Part shown: piece by piece, positions 7,837-16,125 of the stretch
Position numbering within the stretch: the first letter of the stretch is position 1
Layout: every line of letters starts with the position of its first letter
NCBI RefSeq assembly: GCF_010119195.1
Contig: NZ_WRXL01000008.1
Span: 79,900-143,899 of the forward strand
Reading direction: 5' to 3'
Source: Haloarcula salina
Lineage (GTDB): Archaea; Halobacteriota; Halobacteria; Halobacteriales; Haloarculaceae
Length of the DNA stretch: 64,000 bases
Made by a program: the position numbers and the translations under genes
Notes under the pieces: model-generated
Databases searched by the model: none
What the model saw: the letters and a program-made list of their open reading frames with translations, nothing else
Told to the model about the DNA's origin: nothing

Positions 7837-8313
7837 ATGGACCGCTTCGAGCCACAGACCGTCACGGCCCTGTTCGTTCTGGCGACGCTCGTCGCCACCG
7901 GACCGCTCGTCGGCGTCGGCGCGTTCGAGCCGCGGGCCACGACCATCGGCGACGGGACCGCCTCCGTCGGGGGCGTTCACGTGGACACGACCCAGTTTCG
8001 GGTCACCGACGGCCGCTTCGGAACCGCGGTTCCGTACCTCAGAGTCCCGGACGCGTCCGTCACCGTGGACGCCGTGACGGGGCGTCCCAGACTGCTGTAC
8101 CAGATTTCGATTCCCCGTCTGGACGCTTCGATGACATCCGAACGCGTGTTCTCGACGGCCGGGACGTACCGACTCGCCCCGGGTGATCGGGCGCTGGAGC
8201 CCTCTTCGGTCGGCCGGGAGCGATACAACGGGACCGTGCGAATCACCGTCCAGAGCTTCGAAGCGACCGAGACGGTGTACGACGAGAACGTCACCGTGGC
8301 GGTGATCGAATGA
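7837..8313 (+). CDS. Membrane-anchored or secreted hypothetical protein
   Basis: 158 aa with one N-terminal hydrophobic helix (about residues 8-30) that is a signal anchor or signal peptide, then a beta-rich extracellular domain with NGT and NVT sequons near the C-terminus. No known family recognised. The stop overlaps the next start by 4 nt (ATGA), so it is translationally coupled to the large membrane protein that follows. A TATA-like ATTTAAC about 35 nt upstream fits a short leader. It could be the extracellular partner of the downstream protein. Confidence 0.7.
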   Translation: MDRFEPQTVTALFVLATLVATGPLVGVGAFEPRATTIGDGTASVGGVHVDTTQFRVTDGRFGTAVPYLRVPDASVTVDAVTGRPRLLYQISIPRLDASMTSERVFSTAGTYRLAPGDRALEPSSVGRERYNGTVRITVQSFEATETVYDENVTVAVIE

Positions 8314-10358
8314 CCCGCCACATCGACTCACTCGGTAACCGCGGACGGGCGGTCGCCCGCCGCGTCTTCGGCGACCGGTACGGCGTCGCGCTCTGGCTCG
8401 GCCTGCTCGTCGCCGTCTCGCTGTACTGGCGGGTCGGAATCTTCATCGCCGACACCTACACCACGGCCAACACGCTCGCGGCCGTCGCCGACGGCCACCT
8501 GAACATCGTCGAAACGCCGTACTCGCTGACGCTCGGTTCCCAGCCCGGGCTCCACCACGTCGGCGGCGAGCTCTACGGCCGGAACTACGGACAGGTCGCC
8601 CTGGCGGTCCCGCTGGTCTGGACCTTCCGGGCCCTCTCCGTGGTCGCCGCCCCGCGACTGCTCCTGCTCGGCCTCTGGTCGGGGCTGGCGCTGGCGTTCG
8701 TCTCCCAGATCGGGACGCTCGGCAACCGCCACACCGGTGCGTCGCGGCGGGCGATCCTGTTGGGCGGGAGCGCCGTCGTCGCGGCGCTGTTTCTGGTCGG
8801 CGTCTCGTCGGCCACGGCGCTCTCCGACTCCGCGCTCGCCCTGGCCGCGTTCCAGTTCTCGACGATGCTCGCGGCGGCCACGACCGGCCTCGTCCTGTAC
8901 CGGCTGGTCGGGCTCTGGCACGGACGCCCGGTCGCGCTGGCGACCGGCGTGGCCGTCGGACTCGCCTCCTCGGTCGGCTTCTGGGCGTCGCTCCCGAAGC
9001 GTCACGTCCTCGTCGCCGCGCTCCTGCTGACGACCGTCTACGCGTTCGCTCGCAGCCGGATCGCCTACCGAGACGATCGGTTCCGCCGAGCGCTGGCGTT
9101 TCGCGCCGCCGCGTACCTGACGGCGTCGCTCGTCACCTGGACGCACGCCTTCGAGGGGTTCTTCCTGGTCGCGACCCTCGGCGTCGTCGACCTCGCCACC
9201 GCGCGGCGGAACGCGCTCTCGGACCTCCTGGTGGTCGGCTGCGCGCTGCTGGTCGGCTCGCTGCCGATGCTCCTGACGAACTACCTCATCTCGGGCAATC
9301 CCGCCAAGCCCCCGCGCCTGCTCCCGCGAGTCGACGGGGCCAACGCCGAGTTCGTGCCCGACACCACGTTCTCCGACGCCGGAGCGTCGGGCGGCTCCGA
9401 CGCGGGGACCGGTGGAAGCGATGGGAGCGGGGGGAGCGGTGGCACTGGCAGCGACGGCAGTAGCGGGAGTGAAACCGGCGGCGATTCGTCGGCCGGTGAT
9501 ACCGGCGCAGCCAGTTCCGATGGCATCGGCGACGTCCCCGTCCTCGGGTCGCTCCTCGCCGTCGTCGACCGAATCGGCGACGTCATCGGTCCCGCGATGG
9601 CGTTCGTCCCGGCGGCGTTGCTCGGCGGGTTCGAGTCGCTGACGGACCTCGACCGGATGTCCCACGTCTTCCTTCGGAGCGGTCACATCCCGAGCGTCCG
9701 CTACCACCTCAACGGGTACGCCATCATCGAGCTCACGATGCTCGAATCCGTGCCGGTGCTGGGCGCGCTCGCGGCCGCCCCGATCCACGGGGTCCGACTG
9801 CTCCGACGGCGGGCGAGCGACCTCGGCCACCTGCCGAGTCAGTACTCGCCACGGGCCCAGACCGACCTGTTCGTCGCGGCGCTCGCTGTCGTCTTCACCG
9901 TGATCTACCTGGAACGGCTCCCGCTGTACTCGCAGCTCACGGTCCGGTATCTCCTCCCGACGGTCCCGCTGTTGCTGTACGGCGTCGCGCGGCTCCCGGC
10001 GGTGAACGGGGCCGCCCGGGACGCGACCCGCTGGCTCGTCGGCGGATACGCCGCGAGCACCCTGGGTGGAATCGCGCTCTGTCTCGCCGCCGTCGCCGGC
10101 CTCGACCTGGCGCTGGGCGAGGCCGTGCAGTTCCACGCGCTTCTCAACCTCGCCGGTGCGGCCGTCTGTGCCGCGGTCGTCGTCGGCGGGACCGTCGCCC
10201 CGGACCGCGTCCCGTCTCGGGTCGTCGCGGTCGGCGTTGCGCTCCCGGCCGGACTGACCACGGCGTTCGTGGCGCTGTCCGGACTGAGCTATTTCCAGTA
10301 CGGTCCCCACGCCCTCGACGTGGTCCGGATCGCCGTCGAATATCTCCCGGCGGTGTAA
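8310..10358 (+). CDS. Polytopic membrane protein, possible GT-C-type glycosyltransferase
   Basis: 682 aa with about a dozen predicted membrane helices. An early loop after helix 1 holds acidic residues (IADTYTT ... VADGHLN), similar in layout to GT-C glycosyltransferases, but no family motif can be confirmed. A Gly/Ser/Asp-rich loop (about residues 350-410) interrupts the helices and is probably extracellular. It shares a 4-nt overlap with the preceding gene. Location between archaellins and cheY suggests a role in surface or archaellin modification; this is inference. Alternative: a membrane protein of unknown function. Confidence 0.65.
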   Translation: MTRHIDSLGNRGRAVARRVFGDRYGVALWLGLLVAVSLYWRVGIFIADTYTTANTLAAVADGHLNIVETPYSLTLGSQPGLHHVGGELYGRNYGQVALAVPLVWTFRALSVVAAPRLLLLGLWSGLALAFVSQIGTLGNRHTGASRRAILLGGSAVVAALFLVGVSSATALSDSALALAAFQFSTMLAAATTGLVLYRLVGLWHGRPVALATGVAVGLASSVGFWASLPKRHVLVAALLLTTVYAFARSRIAYRDDRFRRALAFRAAAYLTASLVTWTHAFEGFFLVATLGVVDLATARRNALSDLLVVGCALLVGSLPMLLTNYLISGNPAKPPRLLPRVDGANAEFVPDTTFSDAGASGGSDAGTGGSDGSGGSGGTGSDGSSGSETGGDSSAGDTGAASSDGIGDVPVLGSLLAVVDRIGDVIGPAMAFVPAALLGGFESLTDLDRMSHVFLRSGHIPSVRYHLNGYAIIELTMLESVPVLGALAAAPIHGVRLLRRRASDLGHLPSQYSPRAQTDLFVAALAVVFTVIYLERLPLYSQLTVRYLLPTVPLLLYGVARLPAVNGAARDATRWLVGGYAASTLGGIALCLAAVAGLDLALGEAVQFHALLNLAGAAVCAAVVVGGTVAPDRVPSRVVAVGVALPAGLTTAFVALSGLSYFQYGPHALDVVRIAVEYLPAV

Positions 10359-10382
10359 GGACCCCGCTGCCGTCCCCGATAA

Positions 10383-10396
10383 TATCACACGCGATA
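10383..10396. promoter_or_regulatory. Motility palindrome at the cheY-cheC-cheD promoter
   Basis: TATCA-CACG-CGATA, a full match. It ends 13 nt before the TATA box CTTTATCT (10410-10417). Confidence 0.65.
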
Positions 10397-10447
10397 ATTT
10401 ACGGGACACCTTTATCTAACTCATCGGGATAGGTTGCGTTGATAGGC

Positions 10448-10807
10448 ATGCCAGACGTACTGATCGCCGACGATTCGGAATTTATGCGTAACCTCCTCCG
10501 CGAAATCCTGGAAGAGGACCACCAGATCGTAGGAGAAGTCGAGAACGGCGTCGAAGCCGTCGAAGTGTTCAAAGAAGAGACGCCGGACCTCGTGATGATG
10601 GACATCGTGATGCCCATCCGCGACGGCATCGAGGCCACGGACGAAATCAAGTCGAACAACCCCGACGCCAACGTCATCATGTGTACGAGCGTCGGGCAGG
10701 AAGAGAAGATGAAAGAGGCGGTGAAGGCCGGGGCCGACGGGTACATCACCAAGCCGTTCCAGAAACCGAGCGTGATCGAGGCCATCGAGGACGTCGTGCC
10801 CTCATAG
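10448..10807 (+). CDS. cheY: Chemotaxis response regulator CheY
   Basis: 119-aa single receiver domain that carries the switching signal from CheA to the archaellum motor. Conserved residues are visible: acidic pair Asp8/Asp9, phospho-acceptor Asp52 (MMDIVMP), Thr80 (CTSVG) and Lys102 (TKPF). The ATG was preferred to an upstream TTG because it gives the exact CheY N-terminus and a short leader from the TATA box at 10410. First gene of a tight cheY-cheC-cheD operon; cheC begins directly after its stop. Confidence 0.97.
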   Translation: MPDVLIADDSEFMRNLLREILEEDHQIVGEVENGVEAVEVFKEETPDLVMMDIVMPIRDGIEATDEIKSNNPDANVIMCTSVGQEEKMKEAVKAGADGYITKPFQKPSVIEAIEDVVPS

Positions 10808-12025
10808 ATGAACGTCGACATCCAGTCGCTCGGGACGTTCAACCAACTCGCTCACGAGGGTGCCGAGGAAGCCACGCGCTCGATGGCGCAGATGACCGGC
10901 ATCGACGCCGTCGTCGACGTGACCAAGATCACGCTCCTGAACCGGGACGACGTCGGCGAAGAACTGACCGGCCGCGAGTTCGTCGGCGTTCAGTTCGCCT
11001 TCGACGGCGTGCTCGAAGGCGACACCGTGCTGGTGTTCGACGCCGACAGCGCCGCGACGATCGCCGACGCGCTGGTGCCCGGCGACAGCCCAGACGAGGC
11101 GATGGCCCGCAGCGGTGTCAAGGAGATCGGCAACATCATGATGAGCGGCTTCATCGACGGCTGGGCCGACTACGTCGAGGCGACCATCGATCACTCGCCG
11201 CCGGAGTACATCGAGAAGTCCGGGGCGGACGTGCTCCCGGACGCGCCGACCGACGCCGACCATCAGCAGGTCTTCGTCTTCAAGTCACAGATCGAGTGGA
11301 TCGACGAGTCCGTGAACTTCTACATCTACATGCTCCCGGAGTACGAGCCGCTCGCGGAGCTGATGATGGAACAGGCCGACACCGAGGACGACGCCATCCC
11401 CATCGACAAGCTCCAGACGTTCAACGAGATGACCACGAAGGGGACCCAGAAAGCCGCTGACAACGTCGAGATGATGACCGGCATCCCGACGGACGCGGAG
11501 GTGACGCAGATCAGCTTCGCGCCGATCACCGACGTGCCAAAACAGGTCGGCACGGAGACCTACGTCGGGACGGTCGTGGAGTTCACTGGAACCCCCAGCG
11601 GCTACCTCATGGTGCTGTTCGACGAGGTTTCGGCGGTCACCGTCGCCGAGGCGATGATGCCGATCGAGATGGAGGGCGACGAACTGACCGACCAGCACAC
11701 GGCCGCCATCGAGGAACTCGGCAACATCATGACCAGCGGGTTCGTCGACGGCTGGGCCAACGTCCTCCAGACCTCCGTCGAGCACACGCCCCCGCGGGTC
11801 GTTCACGACATGGGGCGGGCCATCGTCGACCCGCTCGCGGCCCAGGTCGGCCAGCACCAGGAACACGCCTTCATCATCGAATCGGAGATGAAGACTGAGG
11901 ACATCGAGTTCGAGTCGGAGATCCTGGCCCTCCCGAACGAGAAGGAACTGCGCGAAGCGCTCGAAGCCCTCGACGTCGAGCGAGCGAACGAGACGCAGGC
12001 AGACGTGGAACAGATCTTCGAATAA
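10808..12025 (+). CDS. cheC: CheC-type protein with two tandem CheC domains
   Basis: 405-aa fusion of two CheC modules (about residues 1-195 and 200-390). Each has the phosphatase signature, KEIGNIMMSGF...HSPP and EELGNIMTSGF...HTPP, with the catalytic Glu and Asn present in both. CheC proteins dephosphorylate CheY and bind CheD. Most bacterial CheC are half this size; double-domain forms occur among haloarchaeal CheC paralogues. Starts immediately after cheY and overlaps cheD by one base (TAATG). The acidic tail may be a binding segment. Confidence 0.93.
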   Translation: MNVDIQSLGTFNQLAHEGAEEATRSMAQMTGIDAVVDVTKITLLNRDDVGEELTGREFVGVQFAFDGVLEGDTVLVFDADSAATIADALVPGDSPDEAMARSGVKEIGNIMMSGFIDGWADYVEATIDHSPPEYIEKSGADVLPDAPTDADHQQVFVFKSQIEWIDESVNFYIYMLPEYEPLAELMMEQADTEDDAIPIDKLQTFNEMTTKGTQKAADNVEMMTGIPTDAEVTQISFAPITDVPKQVGTETYVGTVVEFTGTPSGYLMVLFDEVSAVTVAEAMMPIEMEGDELTDQHTAAIEELGNIMTSGFVDGWANVLQTSVEHTPPRVVHDMGRAIVDPLAAQVGQHQEHAFIIESEMKTEDIEFESEILALPNEKELREALEALDVERANETQADVEQIFE

Positions 12026-12546
12026 TGAAAGTATACGACGGCAGCCAGTCGGAGAGTACGACCCAGAACGCTCCCGAGCGAATCAAGGTCGGCATCGCCG
12101 AGTACAAGGTCACGACGGACGCGGCGCTGTTGACGACGAGCGGGCTGGGATCCTGTATCGGGGTCGCCATCTACGACGAACTCAACGGAGCCGCCGGACT
12201 CGTCCACGTGATGCTCCCGTCGGCGGCCGACATCGACGGTGGTAATCGCGCGAAATTTGCCGACACCGGCGTCGAGGTGCTCGTGGAGGCGCTCGAAGCA
12301 GCGGGGTCGACGACGGACGCGATGCGGGCGAAGATCGCCGGTGGGAGCGACATGCTCGACTTCTCGGAGAACGGGTCGTCGATCGGATCCCGCAACGCGA
12401 AACAGGTGCGCCGGACCCTCGAGGAGTACGACATCCCGATCGTCGGTGAGGATCTCGGCGGCGATCACGGCCGATCGATCAAACTCGAAGCGGCGACCGG
12501 CGAACTCATCGTCAAGAGCGCCAACACCGAGTCTATCACGTTGTGA
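12025..12546 (+). CDS. cheD: Chemoreceptor glutamine deamidase CheD
   Basis: 173 aa; deamidates transducer glutamines and partners with CheC. The catalytic Cys (LGSCIGV), His (GLVHVMLP) and the KIAGGS loop typical of CheD are present. An extra 15-20 residue polar N-terminus precedes the domain. Last gene of cheY-cheC-cheD, joined to cheC by a one-base stop/start overlap. Confidence 0.95.
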   Translation: MKVYDGSQSESTTQNAPERIKVGIAEYKVTTDAALLTTSGLGSCIGVAIYDELNGAAGLVHVMLPSAADIDGGNRAKFADTGVEVLVEALEAAGSTTDAMRAKIAGGSDMLDFSENGSSIGSRNAKQVRRTLEEYDIPIVGEDLGGDHGRSIKLEAATGELIVKSANTESITL

Positions 12547-12747
12547 CAGACCGTCGGTGACGCCCGTGTAGATAGCCGGAGTAGCTCTGCGCAGACTCGT
12601 CAGACGGGTGGCTGCCACTCGTCTGCCGGGCACGCGGGGCCTCACTCTCTGTTCTTCATCTCAGTAGCTGGAATTAATTTGAAATGTAAGACGATAGTAA
12701 CTAGAACGTTTATTTTGCGATTCTGGGTCGGGAATTTGGCCAATTAT

Positions 12748-12761
12748 TATCAGATATGATA
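12748..12761. promoter_or_regulatory. Motility palindrome at the arlCE-J promoter
   Basis: TATCA-GATA-TGATA, a full match with symmetric arms. The likely TATA box (AATATTG, 12772-12778) is 10-12 nt downstream. The rest of the 12547-12807 gap holds a second TATA-like TTTATTTT at about 12709 and nothing else recognised. Confidence 0.6.
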
Positions 12762-12807
12762 CGCTAGGGGGAATATTGAAGGGTAGCAGAAGCGTCCATT
12801 ACGGAAG

Positions 12808-14487
12808 ATGAGTAGTCTCGCTCTCGAGCCGCTGGCCGCAGCCGTCTCGCCGGTACTGGTCGGGCTGGCACCCGTCCTCTTCGTTCTCCTGACGGGCGGG
12901 CTGGTCGGCATGAGCATCAAGAACATGTTCGACTCGATTCTGTCGGACGACGAGAGCGAGAACGGGAGTGACGGGAACGACGAGATGGCCGACGGGGGCG
13001 GCGGACTGATGGCCGACGACGGCGGTGACGGCGGCGACGACTTCGGCGGCCTCGGCGGCCTCGACGACGACGATGACATGGGCGGGTTCGGCGACGACGA
13101 CTTCGGCGACATGGAGGACGCGAGCGGTCCGGACACCGACGAGCTCGAACACCGGCTCGACGAGCTGGAAAACGAGGTCGGCAGCCTCTCCTCGACGGTC
13201 AACACGGTCCGGACCGAGAACGAGAGCATCTCCGAATCGGTCGAAGAGACGGAGGAGAACGTCCGGAAACTGCTCGACATCTACGAGATGGTCACCCGCG
13301 GCGTCAACCCCTTCGCCGACGACGTCGACGGGGGCATGGGCGGTATGGGCGAGGGCGGTGGCTCCTTCGGGCTGTTCGACGACGGCGGCGACGAACCGGA
13401 GGAGGACATCGACGACGACGTCGCCAACGCCGACGCCGAAGGCTTCTTCGACGAGGACCTCACTGAGGGCGCTGGCGGCGACATGGGGATGGGTGACAGT
13501 ATGGACATGGACGACGGCAGCGTCGACGACGTGTTCCCGGACGAGGGGGACGACATGGGCGGCTTCGAGGACGACGGCGGGTCCTTCGACGAGGAGTTCG
13601 ACGACTTCGACGACGCGGGAGACGATGACATGAGTATGGATGACGGGATGAGCATGGACGACGCGAGCACCGACGACGGAGACAGCGACGACGGCGAGGG
13701 CGGCAAGTCCTTCGCCGAACTCAAAGACGAGTACGAGTCCGGCGACGCCGAGTGGGCCGAGGGCGACGAGGAAGCCGACGCCGACGAGGACGAGTTCGAG
13801 GACGACGGCGACCTGCTGGCCGACGACGACGGGGAGTTGTTGGCCGAGGACGACGGCGACGAGGACGCGCTCGCAGACGACGACCTCTTCGACGAGGTCA
13901 TCGAGGACGACGGGGCCGACGGCGACGGTCTGGCAGACGACGGGGCCGACGCGGGTTCCGAATCCGTCACCGAGCCAGAGCCGGAACCCGAGCCCGAACC
14001 GGTCGCCGAACCGGAACCCGAGCCAGAGCCGGAACCCGAGCCAGAACCGGTCGCAGAGCCAGAGCCCGAGCCCGAACCGGACACAGAGTCCACCGACACC
14101 GGTTCCGCGGCAACTGGCGACGACGCCGAGACGACGGACGGCGATGGGGGGAAGCCGTACCTGTCGACGATGCCCGAAGGGTTCGCGGCGGACCTCATCA
14201 TCGTCGAGTGGCTGGAGTACCTGGTCCAGAACTCCGGGTACCGCGAGACGGCCCGCGCCATCGACTACTACGAGACGATCGACTGGATCGACGAGTCCGT
14301 CGCGGACCAACTCAAGGAGTACCTCCGCGGCTTCGACGGCGTGGACGACACCGGAGCGGGGCTCTCTATCGACCACCACACGGAGAGCTTGCGATACATC
14401 TCGCAGCTGGACGGCGACAGCGGTGCCGACGCCGTCATGCTCTCGAAACTGGTCGGCGGAGGTGGTTCCGATGGGCTTCAGCGTTAG
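12808..14487 (+). CDS. arlCE: Fused archaellum motor-accessory protein ArlC/ArlE type
   Basis: 559-aa fusion of two archaellum motor-associated modules. An N-terminal hydrophobic helix (residues 12-33) is followed by an ArlC-type coiled coil (about 110-170). A very long acidic low-complexity linker (about 172-450) includes a Glu-Pro repeat tract encoded at 13970-14090. The C-terminus is an ArlD/E domain (455-559, PYLSTMPEGF...WIDESVADQL). Such proteins connect the chemotaxis output to the motor in euryarchaea. First gene of the arlCE-F-G-H-I-J operon; its 3' end overlaps arlF by 17 nt. Confidence 0.92.
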   Translation: MSSLALEPLAAAVSPVLVGLAPVLFVLLTGGLVGMSIKNMFDSILSDDESENGSDGNDEMADGGGGLMADDGGDGGDDFGGLGGLDDDDDMGGFGDDDFGDMEDASGPDTDELEHRLDELENEVGSLSSTVNTVRTENESISESVEETEENVRKLLDIYEMVTRGVNPFADDVDGGMGGMGEGGGSFGLFDDGGDEPEEDIDDDVANADAEGFFDEDLTEGAGGDMGMGDSMDMDDGSVDDVFPDEGDDMGGFEDDGGSFDEEFDDFDDAGDDDMSMDDGMSMDDASTDDGDSDDGEGGKSFAELKDEYESGDAEWAEGDEEADADEDEFEDDGDLLADDDGELLAEDDGDEDALADDDLFDEVIEDDGADGDGLADDGADAGSESVTEPEPEPEPEPVAEPEPEPEPEPEPEPVAEPEPEPEPDTESTDTGSAATGDDAETTDGDGGKPYLSTMPEGFAADLIIVEWLEYLVQNSGYRETARAIDYYETIDWIDESVADQLKEYLRGFDGVDDTGAGLSIDHHTESLRYISQLDGDSGADAVMLSKLVGGGGSDGLQR

Positions 14488-14908
14488 CGGCTCCGCGGCG
14501 ATCATCTTCGTCGCCGCCTTCATCGGTTTCGGAATGTTCTACTCGGCGACCGCGAACAGCTTCGAGCGCGTTCAGGACGCGCGCGGAGCCCAGCAGGACC
14601 GGTTCCTCGACCAGCAGAACACCGCGGTCGAGATCACGGCGGCGACGTGGAACGCGAGCGGAACCGACGACCTCGACGTCACCGTCGAGAACACCGGCTC
14701 GACGACGCTCGCGGTGAGCGACACCGACTTGCTGGTCGACAACGCCTACCAATCGGGCTACGACACGGCCGTCGACGCCGACGCGTCGACCGACGTCTGG
14801 GCTCCCCAGGAGACGCTCACGATCACGGTGACGACCTTCGACAGCCGGCCCGGCCGAGTGAAGGTCGTCACCGAGAACGGACTCGCGGACACCGCGGTGG
14901 TGAGCTGA
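14471..14908 (+). CDS. arlF: Archaellum stator-type protein ArlF
   Basis: 145 aa with one N-terminal membrane helix (about residues 5-25) and an extracytoplasmic beta-sandwich domain. ArlF anchors the motor to the S-layer together with ArlG. Contains repeated ENTGS-like strands typical of the family. The start lies inside the end of arlCE and is supported by domain length and operon packing. One base separates its stop from the arlG start. Confidence 0.92.
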   Translation: MGFSVSGSAAIIFVAAFIGFGMFYSATANSFERVQDARGAQQDRFLDQQNTAVEITAATWNASGTDDLDVTVENTGSTTLAVSDTDLLVDNAYQSGYDTAVDADASTDVWAPQETLTITVTTFDSRPGRVKVVTENGLADTAVVS

Positions 14909-14909
14909 G

Positions 14910-15356
14910 ATGGCGAGCGTCTCCGTCTCGCACCTGATCCTGTTCATCGCGTCGATGGCCATCGCGGCGAGCGTCGCCGGCGTGTTCACGAGCAGCATCG
15001 GCGAACTCAGCAACGCCGTCTCCGAGCAGGGCCTCGACGTGAGCAGCGAGGTCCGGAGCGACGTCGAGATCATCTCCGACGGCGGGAGCGACGCGATCTA
15101 CGACAGCGGCACGATCACGCTCTACGTGAAAAACACCGGGTCGGAGACGCTCGCGCCGGTCCCCGGACAGCTGGACGTCTTCGTGGACGGCCAGTTCGCC
15201 ACCGAGTACACGGTGACGCTCGAACCGAACGGCGGCGACTCCTGGCGGGCCGGCGACGTGGTCCGCCTCGAGATCAGCCAGAGCCTCAGCGGCGGTGATC
15301 ACCGCGTCATGATCATCGTCAACGGCGACGAGGAGGTGTTCGAGTTCAACCTATGA
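14910..15356 (+). CDS. arlG: Archaellum stator-type protein ArlG
   Basis: 148 aa with an N-terminal membrane helix ([19 protein letters not shown]) and an extracytoplasmic beta domain containing the VKNTGS strand seen also in ArlF. Partner of ArlF in the pseudoperiplasm. Overlaps arlH by 4 nt (ATGA), so translation is coupled. Confidence 0.93.
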   Translation: MASVSVSHLILFIASMAIAASVAGVFTSSIGELSNAVSEQGLDVSSEVRSDVEIISDGGSDAIYDSGTITLYVKNTGSETLAPVPGQLDVFVDGQFATEYTVTLEPNGGDSWRAGDVVRLEISQSLSGGDHRVMIIVNGDEEVFEFNL

Positions 15357-16111
15357 GCATCGCAAGCACCGACCTGTTCTCGCTCGGACTGGACGACCAC
15401 GACCGACTGAACAAGGAACTGGGCGGCGGTATCCCACCCGGCAGTATCATCCTCGTCGAGGGCGACTACGGGGCCGGCAAGTCCGCCATGAGCCAGCGGT
15501 TCACCTACGGCCTCTGCGAGGAAGGCCACGAGGTGACGTACCTCTCGACGGAGCTCACCGTCGGGAGCTTCCTCGACCAGATGCACTCGCTGTCCTACGA
15601 CATGGTCGACCACATCCTCGACGAGAACGTGCTGTTCCTGCACGCCGACATCGGCGAATCGAACGCCCTCACCGGCGGCGAGCAGAAAGAGCGCAAGGAA
15701 CTGCTCAAGCGGCTCATGGAGGCCGAGGTGATGTGGGAGGCCGACGTCATCGTCATCGACACGTTCGACGCCATCCTCCGGAACGACCCCAAGTTCGAGG
15801 CCCTGGTCCGGCAGAACGAGGAGCGCCAGGCCGCCCTCGAGGTCATCTCCTACTTCCGGGACGTGATCTCCCAGGGCAAGTGCATCATGCTCACCGTCGA
15901 CCCGTCGACGCTGGACGAGGAGGCGATCGGCCCGTTCCGGGCGATCGCTGACGTGTTCATCGAACTGGAGATGATCGAGGTCGGCAACGACGTGCGCCGG
16001 CAGATCAACGTCCTCCGCTTTGCCGGCATGGGCGAACAGGTGGGTGACACCGTCGGGTTCTCCGTGCGCTCGGGGACCGGCATCGTCATCGAATCGCGGA
16101 GCGTCGCATAG
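15353..16111 (+). CDS. arlH: Archaellum RecA-like ATPase ArlH
   Basis: 252-aa KaiC-family ATPase that docks on ArlI at the membrane ring. Walker A GDYGAGKS near residue 38 and Walker [11 protein letters not shown] near residue 130 are intact. It is related in fold to the KaiC-like protein encoded at 3743-4468. Sits between arlG and arlI with the conserved arl gene order. Confidence 0.95.
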   Translation: MSIASTDLFSLGLDDHDRLNKELGGGIPPGSIILVEGDYGAGKSAMSQRFTYGLCEEGHEVTYLSTELTVGSFLDQMHSLSYDMVDHILDENVLFLHADIGESNALTGGEQKERKELLKRLMEAEVMWEADVIVIDTFDAILRNDPKFEALVRQNEERQAALEVISYFRDVISQGKCIMLTVDPSTLDEEAIGPFRAIADVFIELEMIEVGNDVRRQINVLRFAGMGEQVGDTVGFSVRSGTGIVIESRSVA

Positions 16112-16125
16112 GGGTGACCTAAGAC

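Noticed and set aside
8328..10409. Minus-strand frame of 693 codons opposite the large membrane protein
   Set aside because: Arg/Glu/Gly-rich shadow translation without hydrophobic core; the plus strand gives a coherent polytopic protein coupled to its neighbour.
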